A stretch of DNA of 17,001 bases, from assembly GCA_049509915.1 (NCBI GenBank), contig JBEKZL010000166.1:1-17001 (forward strand), read 5' to 3'. The notes beneath the pieces are model-generated. The model searched no databases. It had not been told where the DNA came from and saw only the letters and a program-made list of their open reading frames with translations. Shown here one piece after another: positions 6,444 through 14,283 of this stretch. Origin of the DNA: JBEKYD01 sp049509915. Its GTDB lineage: Bacteria > Acidobacteriota > Terriglobia > Bryobacterales > Bryobacteraceae. Both the position numbers and the translations under genes were made by a program. Positions within the stretch are counted from its first letter, which is position 1. Each line of letters begins with the position of its first letter.

Positions 6444-9400
6444 TCAGAACAACACCTTCAGGCCGAACTGTATTTTCCGTCCGGGGCTTGCGGCGTTGAG
6501 CGAGCCAAAGCCTTGCGAAGGGTTTCCGGCGCTGTTGAAGTTGACGGTAGTGTTGATTCCGGTGAACGAGGCGTGATTGGCCACGTTAAATCCTTCGGCG
6601 CGGAACTGCACCGTCGCTCTTTCCCGTATGCGGAAGTTTTTCAGCAACGCTACGTCCCACTGGCTGAAGAAAGGACCAATCAGAATGTTTCTTCCCGAGT
6701 CTCCAAATTGGCCCGGCACCATCGCGGCGGCCGGCAAAAACGCCGCGGTGTTAAACCAGTGGGCAACAGTGCGTTGGTCTGCGGGTAGGACTGGGTCTCC
6801 GACTACTGTCGCCCGCGAGCTGGACACACCGATATGCGCAATATCGACCGGCACAGTGACCGAGTTCGGAGCTCCACTCTGAAAAGCCGTTAATCCCGAG
6901 ATCTCCCAACCGCCTAGCCCTGTTCGGATCACGGAGTTGGCTGTCTTGCGAAAGAATGGCAGCTCGTAAATGTAGTTGAAGTTCAACATCTTACCGCGAT
7001 CGATGGCAGACAATCCGTAATCCGCCCTAATGTTATAGATATCCTGCGGGGTGCCGGATGTCCTATCCAGGGTCCTCGAAAGCGTGAAGTTGACGCCGAA
7101 CGAGAGGCCAGTGGCCAGGCGGCGGTTCGCCGTGACCTGCAGGCTGTTGTAGTTGGAAGTGTCTGACCCATCCCTCAAGTTGATGGCAGCCCATCCAAGG
7201 TAAGGAACCAGCGCATTTGGGTTCTCGTTGGGGACCGGAGGGTTTAGGAGCGCGCCAGGGTGTAGCTGATTCAAATTCAGCGTGTCCCTCAAAGCGTACC
7301 CCCAGTTACCGACATAACTGGCGTCCACGATTATGCCTCCGGGCAGCTGCTGCTGGAGTCCGATGTTAGCGGAACGGAACATCTCTGTCGGGTCGTGAGT
7401 GAGAAAACTAGCCACATTTGAAGGGAACGTTTTCGCGGTGCCTCCGGCGGGATTGTCGATATTACCGTTGAAGATCGTGGCCTCCTGGTTAAACGGCGGA
7501 TTCGAGGCGAGCGCGTCCATGTAATTGTTCGCTTGCCGGTCGTGGAAAACGCCGTACCCTCCGCGGATGGAGGTCCTCCCTCGGCCGGACGGATCATAGG
7601 CGAAGCCGACGCGCGGTGCAAAATTCGTGTAGTTGTTGGTGGATCCTTGTTTTGGCAGCCCGTGGAACAGAGGTGCCAGGAGGGTTGAATTGTTGGCGTT
7701 GAGCACCCGACCCGCGGCCGCCGCTGGCAAGCTGGACCCGAGAAGCGTGATCCCGTTGAACGGATTGCCGGTGTTCGGAACGATTGTACCGTCGGTCGGG
7801 TTGACCTGCGGCGCCTGGGAGGGAACATACAGAGAGGGCAGGAACCCCGAGCCGTAATCGAGGGCGTTGTATAACTCGGGAATGTAGTCATACCGTAACC
7901 CAATGTTCAGACTAAGCCGGCCGGTCACCTTCCAACTGTCCTGCCCGTAAAATTCAAAGTTGGCAGCGCGTGACCAACTCACGGGAATGACCTCATCCTC
8001 AATATATTCCTGGAAGTTGCCCAGGAGCACGTCGGCGAGCGCGTTGCCAGAGCTATACGTGCCGGACGTGTTGAACGTCGCCTCACCGTTGTCCACGATC
8101 TGGTTCGGCGCGCCAAGATTCTCTCGCGTTCGGTTCCGCAAGATCTGGGTGCCGAACTTGAAGAAGTGCGCGCCCCAGACCCGCGTCAAATCGTCGCGGA
8201 ACATGAGATCATCATTGGCTTTATCCAGTCTGTCTCCGGGGCTGTAAGAAGCGAAGCCGGCGATGTTAAGCGAAGGTATGGCGCCGGATTGACCACCGTT
8301 TATATTTCCGGGCCAGATCGAAGGGGCTGTATAGTCGACGGTCGTCCGTTTTACCGCAGTGTTGTCGGCGACTGCAAGTACTACGTTTTGAGAGCCCGCG
8401 ACGCTGACAGTGTTCAATAGATGCGGTGTGAAAGTATACGTCAGGGTCGCAACCGTGTTGAACCCAGGACGAGATCGAGTCGACGGCGAGAGGCCGATAG
8501 TGCTGCCCTGGAACGGCAACCAGATGTACCAGGTGTCGTGCGTCCAGCGGTAAGTGAACAGTGCTTTGGAGGAGAGATTGTAATCGCCGCGGATCAGATC
8601 TTCACGATTGTTGGTGATGTTGACACCGTCGACCGAATAGTTACCTGACGAGCTGTTGAAATTAGGTAGCGGGTATGGCTCCAGCAGTTTCGGCCCGTTC
8701 TGAGAGAAGCGCGACTCGGGGATAGTGCCATTGGGAAAGGGCACTTTGCTCTGCGGATCCACCGGGTTGGGAAGACCCGAATTCTGAAAATTTCCCCCGC
8801 GTTCCGCCACCGTCGGCACGAAACCGAGGTCTGTGGTGCCCCCATGGTTATACATGTATTCCTGCGCGGCGAAAAAGAAGAGCTTTCTGCGGTCCGAATT
8901 CCAGCGCTTCGTGAATATGGGGCCGCCGAGCGACCAGCCAAAATCGTTAAAGCGGAGCCTGTTGACCGCCGTTGCGAAGAAGGAACGGCTATCCAAGTCA
9001 TCGTTGCGTATGTACTCGAAGAGCGTGCCGTGGAAGTTCTGCGTGCCACTCTTGGTCACGACAGCTATCGTAGCGCCACCCCGGCCTCCGAATTCGGCCG
9101 CATAGCTAGCCGTCAGAACTTGGATTTCGGCGATGGCGTCGAGAGTAGGGTTGACATTGATCTTATCATCGCCGCCGTTATCGTGGTTCTCGGCCCCGTC
9201 CAGCGTGGGAAAGAAGGAATTGTCCCTCACACCGTTTACACTCGATCCGCTCATTGTGACTTGAATGGTCAGGGGATCGAAATTTGTCGTCACCGAACCC
9301 GGCATGAGTTGCAGAAGCTGCAGATGGTTTCTTCCATTAAGCCCGATCTGGCTGATCTCCTGGTCGGTAACGAGGCGGTTTACTTCTCCGTTCACCGTCT

Positions 9401-9791
9401 CGACCTGCTGGGCCGCTTCCGTGACCGAAACCTGCTGCGTTAACTCGCCAACTTCCATCTTGATCTCGATGGTTCTGTCGGCGGCCGCATCGAGCACAAT
9501 GCCGGAGTCCTCAACCGTTTTGAATCCCGCAGCTTCGGCGCGAACCGTGTACGTGCCTGCGGCGAGACTTGGGAAGATAAAGTGGCCTCTGTCGTCCGTT
9601 TGGGTGTTGACGACAGCGCCGGTTTGCGGTTGCGTGACCTGAACAGAGCACTTTGGAATGCCGCCACCCGAAGGGTCGGTCACCGTCCCGGAGATGCGGC
9701 CGACATAGTTTTGAGGCCATAGCGGTGCGACCGCGAGGAGCGCTAACGCCAGAACCAGGCCTGGAGCCACTGGGAATCTTCGTGTTTCCAT
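6444..9791 (-). CDS. Oar-type TonB-dependent outer-membrane receptor
   Basis: This 1115-residue outer-membrane protein has a signal peptide at 1-27 (METRRFPVAPGL...PLWPQ). A carboxypeptidase-regulatory-like beta-sandwich follows at about 30-112 (ISGTVTDPSGGGIPKCSVQV, GTYTVRAEAAGF). The plug spans about 113-255 and ends in YAAEFGGRGGATIAVVTKSG, the conserved plug-end motif. The rest is a long beta-barrel rich in alternating aromatic residues and ends in Phe (FGLKVLF), as expected for BamA-assembled proteins. Acidobacteriota encode many such receptors, often beside polysaccharide or sugar-acid catabolic genes; no SusD-like partner is seen here. A GAGAGGG ribosome binding site precedes the ATG by about 6 bases. 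It lies between two dehydratase paralogues, 96 bp after one and 60 bp before the other. The ligand is unknown. Confidence 0.9.
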   Translation of the reverse strand: METRRFPVAPGLVLALALLAVAPLWPQNYVGRISGTVTDPSGGGIPKCSVQVTQPQTGAVVNTQTDDRGHFIFPSLAAGTYTVRAEAAGFKTVEDSGIVLDAAADRTIEIKMEVGELTQQVSVTEAAQQVETVNGEVNRLVTDQEISQIGLNGRNHLQLLQLMPGSVTTNFDPLTIQVTMSGSSVNGVRDNSFFPTLDGAENHDNGGDDKINVNPTLDAIAEIQVLTASYAAEFGGRGGATIAVVTKSGTQNFHGTLFEYIRNDDLDSRSFFATAVNRLRFNDFGWSLGGPIFTKRWNSDRRKLFFFAAQEYMYNHGGTTDLGFVPTVAERGGNFQNSGLPNPVDPQSKVPFPNGTIPESRFSQNGPKLLEPYPLPNFNSSSGNYSVDGVNITNNREDLIRGDYNLSSKALFTYRWTHDTWYIWLPFQGSTIGLSPSTRSRPGFNTVATLTYTFTPHLLNTVSVAGSQNVVLAVADNTAVKRTTVDYTAPSIWPGNINGGQSGAIPSLNIAGFASYSPGDRLDKANDDLMFRDDLTRVWGAHFFKFGTQILRNRTRENLGAPNQIVDNGEATFNTSGTYSSGNALADVLLGNFQEYIEDEVIPVSWSRAANFEFYGQDSWKVTGRLSLNIGLRYDYIPELYNALDYGSGFLPSLYVPSQAPQVNPTDGTIVPNTGNPFNGITLLGSSLPAAAAGRVLNANNSTLLAPLFHGLPKQGSTNNYTNFAPRVGFAYDPSGRGRTSIRGGYGVFHDRQANNYMDALASNPPFNQEATIFNGNIDNPAGGTAKTFPSNVASFLTHDPTEMFRSANIGLQQQLPGGIIVDASYVGNWGYALRDTLNLNQLHPGALLNPPVPNENPNALVPYLGWAAINLRDGSDTSNYNSLQVTANRRLATGLSFGVNFTLSRTLDRTSGTPQDIYNIRADYGLSAIDRGKMLNFNYIYELPFFRKTANSVIRTGLGGWEISGLTAFQSGAPNSVTVPVDIAHIGVSSSRATVVGDPVLPADQRTVAHWFNTAAFLPAAAMVPGQFGDSGRNILIGPFFSQWDVALLKNFRIRERATVQFRAEGFNVANHASFTGINTTVNFNSAGNPSQGFGSLNAASPGRKIQFGLKVLF

Positions 9792-9887
9792 GATTAACCC
9801 TCTCGTTCTCCTTCAATCTTCCTATCTGTGACAGAACCACGTCTGTACCTTGCCGCGGCGACGGAGCAGGAAGCCGAGGCAAATAAC

Positions 9888-11186
9888 TCAGTCGAGGACG
9901 CGGGAAGCGATGAGCTTCTCGTTAAGTTTGGACCCGAGGCCGGGACGATCCGTCATCACGATCTCGCCATTGCGGATCTCGGTAGGCGGATCGAGCATCT
10001 CGTTCTCCCAGGGATACTCGGGAGCCACAGCTGGATATTCCTGCACGAGCAGATTAGGGATACTCGCGCTTATGTGAGCCGCGGCGCGGCAAAGCACCGG
10101 ACTGCACCAGCAATGCATGGCGACTTTGACGTCGTACATCTCGGCCAGCGCCGCGGTCATGCGCCCGGCCAGGATGCCGCCGAAATTCCCGATCTCCGGC
10201 TGGATGACTTGAATCGCCCCGGAGTCCAGGAGTTCCTTCGCCTGCCGTTGTGTCAACAGACGTTCCCCTGCAGCGAGCCGTAATGATGTCGTGTCGGAAA
10301 TCTTCCGGAACTCGTCGGGCCGACCAGGCGGGAGCGGTTCCTCGAGAAACACGAGATTGAACCGCTCCAGTTCCTTGGCTACCCGCAGCCCGCCTTCGAG
10401 ATCGAACTTTGTGTGACAGTCGATGGCGAGGGGAAAGTCCGGTCCGAATCCATCACGAAAAACCTGGACCTCATTGACATACTTTCGCACTTCGGCGGGC
10501 CCGGGATTGCCGACCGTGCGGAAGGGGTCCCATTTGAACATTTTGAATCCGGCCTCTTTCAGGCGGATAGCACGATCGAAACGCTCCTGAGTGTCTTGTT
10601 CGAGTGCATTGAAGACGCCGTGGTTAGCGTAGAGCGGGATCGACTGGCGGACCCGGCCACCCAGAAACGCATAGATCGGCAGGCCTGCCACCTGTCCAGC
10701 GATGTCCCAAAGTGCGATCTCGATGGCTGAGATGGCTGTGACCCAGTTCACTGAAGGCGGTCCCGCGGATCTTCGGTTCTTCGGTGTATCGAGCGGCTGA
10801 ACACGGAACAGGTCGGCTATCGTAGCCGGCGAGCTCGTCTCCGACGCGAACAGGTTCAAAAACGATTCGATCTCGAGCGGGCTCTTGCCGACGATTTGGG
10901 CTCCGATCGACTCGATGATTTTACGAATCTCCTGGATGTTCGGAAGGCTGCGGCTCGCCAGGGGAAACCCTTCACCAATACCTTCGACGCCTTGATCGGT
11001 CTGCACCCGCACCAACATCCAGCCCGTCGCACCACTGTCCCGGTTCGCCTTTATCGGCACTGGAAGGACCTTTGTTATCTTGATCCGTACCTTAGCCGGT
11101 CCGCTTTGCGCCAGCGCTTGAGGGAGAAAACGGGTCGCGGCGAGAGCGCCACTCGCTGCCACTTGCAGGAACGTGTTTCGATTCAT
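9888..11186 (-). CDS. Enolase-superfamily acid-sugar dehydratase (mandelate racemase/DgoD-like), copy 2
   Basis: The frame extends to an ATG at 11207, but I prefer the internal ATG at 11186. It gives 432 residues and places a signal-like MNRNTFLQVAASGALAA...LAQ at the very start. Numbered from 11207, catalytic positions are D263/H265 (IDCH), E289/E290 (FLEEP), E315 (AGER) and H365 (AMHCWCSP), the same set as copy 1. Residues 136-152 (VQPLDTPKNRRSAGPPS) form an insertion copy 1 lacks. The two proteins share long stretches (DQGVEGIGE, SAIEIALWDI, LDPPTE, RPGLG.KLNEKL) and are clear paralogues. The Tat-like motif has RN in place of RR. A near-consensus sigma70 promoter lies upstream at 11244-11272. 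Dehydration of an aldonate or aldarate is the family expectation; substrate and location are inferred. Confidence 0.85.
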   Translation of the reverse strand: MNRNTFLQVAASGALAATRFLPQALAQSGPAKVRIKITKVLPVPIKANRDSGATGWMLVRVQTDQGVEGIGEGFPLASRSLPNIQEIRKIIESIGAQIVGKSPLEIESFLNLFASETSSPATIADLFRVQPLDTPKNRRSAGPPSVNWVTAISAIEIALWDIAGQVAGLPIYAFLGGRVRQSIPLYANHGVFNALEQDTQERFDRAIRLKEAGFKMFKWDPFRTVGNPGPAEVRKYVNEVQVFRDGFGPDFPLAIDCHTKFDLEGGLRVAKELERFNLVFLEEPLPPGRPDEFRKISDTTSLRLAAGERLLTQRQAKELLDSGAIQVIQPEIGNFGGILAGRMTAALAEMYDVKVAMHCWCSPVLCRAAAHISASIPNLLVQEYPAVAPEYPWENEMLDPPTEIRNGEIVMTDRPGLGSKLNEKLIASRVLD

Positions 11187-11243
11187 ATTACTCTGCTTGT
11201 GTTCCATATACCGGAAAAGCGCGCCGTTAAAAGGAACGAGAGG

Positions 11244-11272
11244 AGTATATATCGGAAGGATTTTCGTGTCAA
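11244..11272 (-). promoter_or_regulatory. Strong sigma70-type promoter for dehydratase copy 2
   Basis: On the minus strand TTGACA (11272-11267) is followed after exactly 17 bases by TATACT (11249-11244), a perfect -35 and a five-of-six -10. An A/T-rich run (AAAAATGCAAATAAAG region, about 11285-11305) sits directly upstream like an UP element. The predicted start of transcription, around 11237, gives a leader of about 50 bases to the ATG at 11186. Confidence 0.7.
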
Positions 11273-11418
11273 CGGACTTTTTTGATCTTTATTTGCATTT
11301 TTACGAGCCTTTTCGCCGAGTGGGCCAGCGATCGGCAGAGGGAGGATTGCGCGGCTCTAACCCGATGCCGTCGTACACCTTGGAGGGGTTGGAAATCCGA
11401 AGGCCGTCGATGGAATGC

Positions 11419-12483
11419 TCACATTGGAGCCAGTCGCGGGGGCAGGCACTCGATCACCTCAAGCGCACCGGTAGTCCGCATGACACTGCCTTTACCCTGG
11501 AGAGGGAGGAAAAAGTAGTCACCCTTTTTCAGCGCCCGAGTTGCCTCCAGCCAGGCGATTTCGCCGTGGCCTCCAGTGATAACGTAGATAGCGGGTGTCT
11601 TTGTCAGCGTGACCTCACCGTCATTGAGCACGTAGCGATTCACGGCGAAGCAGGGTGTGTCGGCATAAGTGATTATCGTCTCAGCGCGCAATTGCTCGGT
11701 ATCGATCCAAGGGTTTGGATGCTTCCGCCCGCGGCTGATCGCGCGCTCACCCGTGACCGCGAAATCAAAGCAGTCCAGCGCAGTCTCGTGATCGAGCCCG
11801 AGGTACATCTCGTTATCGTTCAAGCGGTAATCACCACACCACGCTTCCGGCTGCACGGTGAAGTCCGTGGGCTCCTGCACCTCGAGTATCAGACAACCTT
11901 TTCCAATAGCGTGCGCCATCTTCGCCGGGATCAAATAGACGTCGCCAGGCCGGGCGATAAGCCGGTTCAGCAAGCGCGGCATCACGTCGCGATCCGTCTC
12001 GCTGGCCGCGATCGCACGCGCGAAATCCGTCCGCGTCACGCCGTCCCGAAAGCCGTAATAGATGCAGGCGTCTTCTCTTGTCGCCAGCACCAGCCACATC
12101 TCCGTCTTTCCATGCTTGCTATTGAGGTGCTTTCGAGAAAACTCGTTGTCCGGATGTGCCTGTACAGGTAGACGGATGGCGCTATCCAGCAACTTGACGA
12201 GCAGTTCAAAGCCAGGGCGGTCGCCCAGCAGGACCTGTCGATGCGCAGCCAGGAACTCACCGAATGCAACGCCCGTACCTAGAATGATTGATTGACCCTC
12301 ATCGTTGCTGGTGGGCCTGCTGTTCAGTGCTCGAGTGGATGAAGCCACCCACTCTTCAGGGTGGTTCCCATCCTTGGGATCGTCCCCGAAAAAGCCGGCG
12401 AAGAGAAGCCCTCCCCGATAGACACGGAAGACGCGATTCCTTTCGAAGAAGATCGGGCCACTCAATAAATGACTCAAGTTCAT
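11419..12483 (-). CDS. manA: Class I mannose-6-phosphate isomerase
   Basis: This 354-residue cytosolic cupin enzyme interconverts mannose 6-phosphate and fructose 6-phosphate. Zinc ligands expected in the family are visible as Q108 and H110 (PVQAHPDNEF), E128 (GKTEMW) and H191 (KMAHAIG), using the start chosen here. The open frame runs back to 12588 and overlaps the transporter, but the ATG at 12483 is favoured because AGGAGG stands about nine bases before it and the protein then begins at the family-typical position (MNLSHLLSGPIFFERNRVFR). It follows the MFS gene by 64 bp on the same strand and is probably co-transcribed. Length is slightly above the 315-residue Bacillus type. A role on a related phosphorylated or free sugar is possible. 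Confidence 0.85.
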   Translation of the reverse strand: MNLSHLLSGPIFFERNRVFRVYRGGLLFAGFFGDDPKDGNHPEEWVASSTRALNSRPTSNDEGQSIILGTGVAFGEFLAAHRQVLLGDRPGFELLVKLLDSAIRLPVQAHPDNEFSRKHLNSKHGKTEMWLVLATREDACIYYGFRDGVTRTDFARAIAASETDRDVMPRLLNRLIARPGDVYLIPAKMAHAIGKGCLILEVQEPTDFTVQPEAWCGDYRLNDNEMYLGLDHETALDCFDFAVTGERAISRGRKHPNPWIDTEQLRAETIITYADTPCFAVNRYVLNDGEVTLTKTPAIYVITGGHGEIAWLEATRALKKGDYFFLPLQGKGSVMRTTGALEVIECLPPRLAPM

Positions 12484-12500
12484 TGAGGTATTCCTCCTGA
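12484..12500 (-). promoter_or_regulatory. Ribosome binding site deciding the manA start
   Basis: AGGAGG followed by AATACCTCA and ATG on the minus strand is a full Shine-Dalgarno with a nine-base spacer. It selects 12483 over the upstream in-frame start at 12588, which would lie inside the transporter gene. Confidence 0.75.
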
Positions 12501-12547
12501 TAGACGCATCTGACTGCAATTGGACCATTGCCGTCGGAGTTGAGTTC

Positions 12548-13918
12548 TTAGGATTCGACTCGCCGTTCCATTTCTTCCAGAGGCACACACTTGGTTTCCG
12601 GGAAGAAACGCCAAACCACGAGAATCTGCACGATCATCATGATCGCGAAAAACATAAACGGAACACCTGCGTGCGGCTGACCGGCGTTTCTAGCCACCAC
12701 AGGAAATATCCAGGACACCACCATCGCCATAAACCAATGGGTGAAACTCCCCCAAGCCTGGCCTTTCGCGCGGACGGCATTGGGAAACACCTCGCTGATG
12801 TAGACCCAAATCACGGCACCCTGTCCAAAAGCGTGACAAATGATATAGCCGACCAGCACCCAGATCAGCATTCCGTGATATTCGGTCCCATTGAAGATAG
12901 AGGCCACTCCGCCCAGGCAAACCCCCGTCCCCACCGCTCCCCAGATTAGCAACGGCTTTCGACCCACCCGATCTATGATCAGCATTCCGAAAAGTGTAGC
13001 AAATAGATTAGCGATTCCGACAACCACCGACTGGAGGTCGCCAGACACCTTGGTAAACCCTGCCATCGTGAAGATCGGATTGAGGTAATACATCAAAGCG
13101 TTGATACCATCGAGTTGGTTGAACATCGCCACCGCCCAGGCCAGAAAAATCGGCTTCGCATGGGCTCGGCAGAATAGCGGTTCGACACGACCCTTAATCT
13201 CATGATGGATCGAGGCGCGAATGATAGCAATCTGTTCCTTGACGTCCTTGGTCTCAATCAAGCGGAGCACACTGGCAGCCTCTTCGTAGAAGCCCTTCAT
13301 CACCAGCCAGCGTGGACTCCGCGGGATAAAGAAGAGCAGCAGCAGGAACGAGACGGCAGGTAAAGCTTGAACGCCCAGTTTCCAACGCCACTCGCTAGAC
13401 CCCAAATCCATTCGTCCAACGACATAGTTGGACAGAAACGCAAGCAAGACACCTAGCACGACATTGAACTGGAAGAAGGCAACCAATCGTCCACGCCATT
13501 GGGCCGGAGCGATCTCCGCCAAGTACAGAGGACCGAGAACCGACGACGCGCCCACCGCGATACCGCCCACAAATCGAAAACCAATCAGAGATCCAAAACT
13601 CCACGAGCTCGCGCAACCGACGGCGCAAATGAAGTAGAGTATCCCTGCGACTTTCAGCGAATCGCGGCGGCCATAGAGATCCCCCGGTTTTCCCGCAATG
13701 AGCGCGCCGATAACGGTTCCCATCAGCGCCGAGGCGGTCATGAATCCCTGTAGGAAACCATCCAGGCTGAAAAGCTCCTTCACCTGCTGCTGAACGCCTG
13801 AAATGACGATGGTGTCAAATCCAAACAGCAGGCCGCCCAAAGCGGCAACGAGCGTGGCGCGGACCAAGGCACGGTTGGGTTTCATGTAATTTGTTTTGGA
13901 CAGATTGACCGCAGTCAT
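12548..13918 (-). CDS. MFS sugar porter (XylE/GlcP-type sugar:H+ symporter family)
   Basis: This 456-residue inner-membrane transporter has about twelve hydrophobic segments. Sugar-porter signatures are seen in order: GGLLFGFDT at 28-36, GRR at 83-85 in the loop between helices 2 and 3, PRSPRWL at 199-205 (family PESPRWL), QLDGINALMYY at 268-278 (sugar-binding QxxGIN), DRVGRKPLL, SEVFPNAVRAKG and PETK at 440-443. It probably imports a hexose or pentose with a proton. An alternative start at Met12 (13885) is possible: neither start has a good Shine-Dalgarno, and a TATAAT at 13929-13924 would leave almost no leader for the ATG at 13918. It is the first gene of the minus-strand cluster, followed by manA after 64 bp, and diverges from the IclR regulator. 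Confidence 0.9.
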   Translation of the reverse strand: MTAVNLSKTNYMKPNRALVRATLVAALGGLLFGFDTIVISGVQQQVKELFSLDGFLQGFMTASALMGTVIGALIAGKPGDLYGRRDSLKVAGILYFICAVGCASSWSFGSLIGFRFVGGIAVGASSVLGPLYLAEIAPAQWRGRLVAFFQFNVVLGVLLAFLSNYVVGRMDLGSSEWRWKLGVQALPAVSFLLLLFFIPRSPRWLVMKGFYEEAASVLRLIETKDVKEQIAIIRASIHHEIKGRVEPLFCRAHAKPIFLAWAVAMFNQLDGINALMYYLNPIFTMAGFTKVSGDLQSVVVGIANLFATLFGMLIIDRVGRKPLLIWGAVGTGVCLGGVASIFNGTEYHGMLIWVLVGYIICHAFGQGAVIWVYISEVFPNAVRAKGQAWGSFTHWFMAMVVSWIFPVVARNAGQPHAGVPFMFFAIMMIVQILVVWRFFPETKCVPLEEMERRVES

Positions 13919-14230
13919 GCCTCATTATAGGGACTCCAACCGGCTTCGATGAGGTCAGAAATCAATTGGTAGACTCCTCAACACTCCTCCGCAGTATGCC
14001 CGAAGATCGAGATGGCGCCAAATCGGTGCGAGCATGACCGCCAGCAGCAGGCCATACGACATCACGGAAAGTGCCCTTGTCTGTCTTCGCCGCAGAGCGA
14101 CGCCACTAAGCTAAGCCAGACGCGCTGGCGACCTCGTGACTGCTTTCCTCTACCGCGATCATGGAGATCCTGCTCATCGGCTCCGGCGTCAATTCGATCG
14201 CAGCGCCGATTACCGAGGGTCAGATTTATG
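13919..14230. other. Divergent intergenic region between transporter and regulator
   Basis: About 310 bp without a convincing gene. A TATAAT on the minus strand at 13929-13924 could be the -10 of the transporter promoter, but no good -35 is seen at the right distance. The right edge meets the operator-like repeats at 14231. A 38-residue plus-strand ORF at 14161-14277 runs through those repeats and is not supported. Confidence 0.4.
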
Positions 14231-14271
14231 TTGTTCCGTGTAATGGAATAATGGTACCGTACATGGAACAA
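14231..14271. promoter_or_regulatory. Two-copy operator-like element, candidate IclR-family binding site
   Basis: Two related words lie 21 bp apart: GTTCCGTGTAATGGAATA at 14233-14250 and GTACCGTACATGGAACA at 14254-14270. Each has a (T/A)CC-spacer-GGAA dyad of the kind bound by IclR-family dimers. The whole block is also framed by a perfect 7-bp inverted repeat, TTGTTCC at 14231-14237 and GGAACAA at 14265-14271. It lies 12 bp before the regulator's ATG and covers an AATAAT (14247-14252) that could be a -10, so autorepression is the simplest reading. Binding is inferred. Confidence 0.6.
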
Positions 14272-14283
14272 GGTTGACACTAA

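Noticed and set aside
8844..9443. 199-residue plus-strand frame inside the TonB receptor
   Set aside because: It is an antisense shadow of the receptor plug region, with no independent start signal or domain.
11173..12171. 332-residue plus-strand open frame opposite manA
   Set aside because: It is antisense to a well-supported isomerase with zinc ligands and a clear ribosome binding site, and its translation shows no family features.
13924..13929. TATAAT as the transporter promoter
   Set aside because: A perfect -10 by eye, but no acceptable -35 at the right spacing, and it is only a few bases before the annotated ATG. Kept only as a hint that Met12 (13885) could be the true start.
14161..14277. 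38-residue plus-strand ORF (MEILLIGSGVNSIAAPITEG...)
   Set aside because: The beginning looks vaguely like a dinucleotide-binding start, but the frame runs through the operator repeats, has no ribosome binding site and ends just before the regulator.
14274..14279. TTGACA directly before the regulator start as a -35 box
   Set aside because: No -10 is found 16-18 bases downstream, and it would place transcription inside the coding region unless a later start is used.
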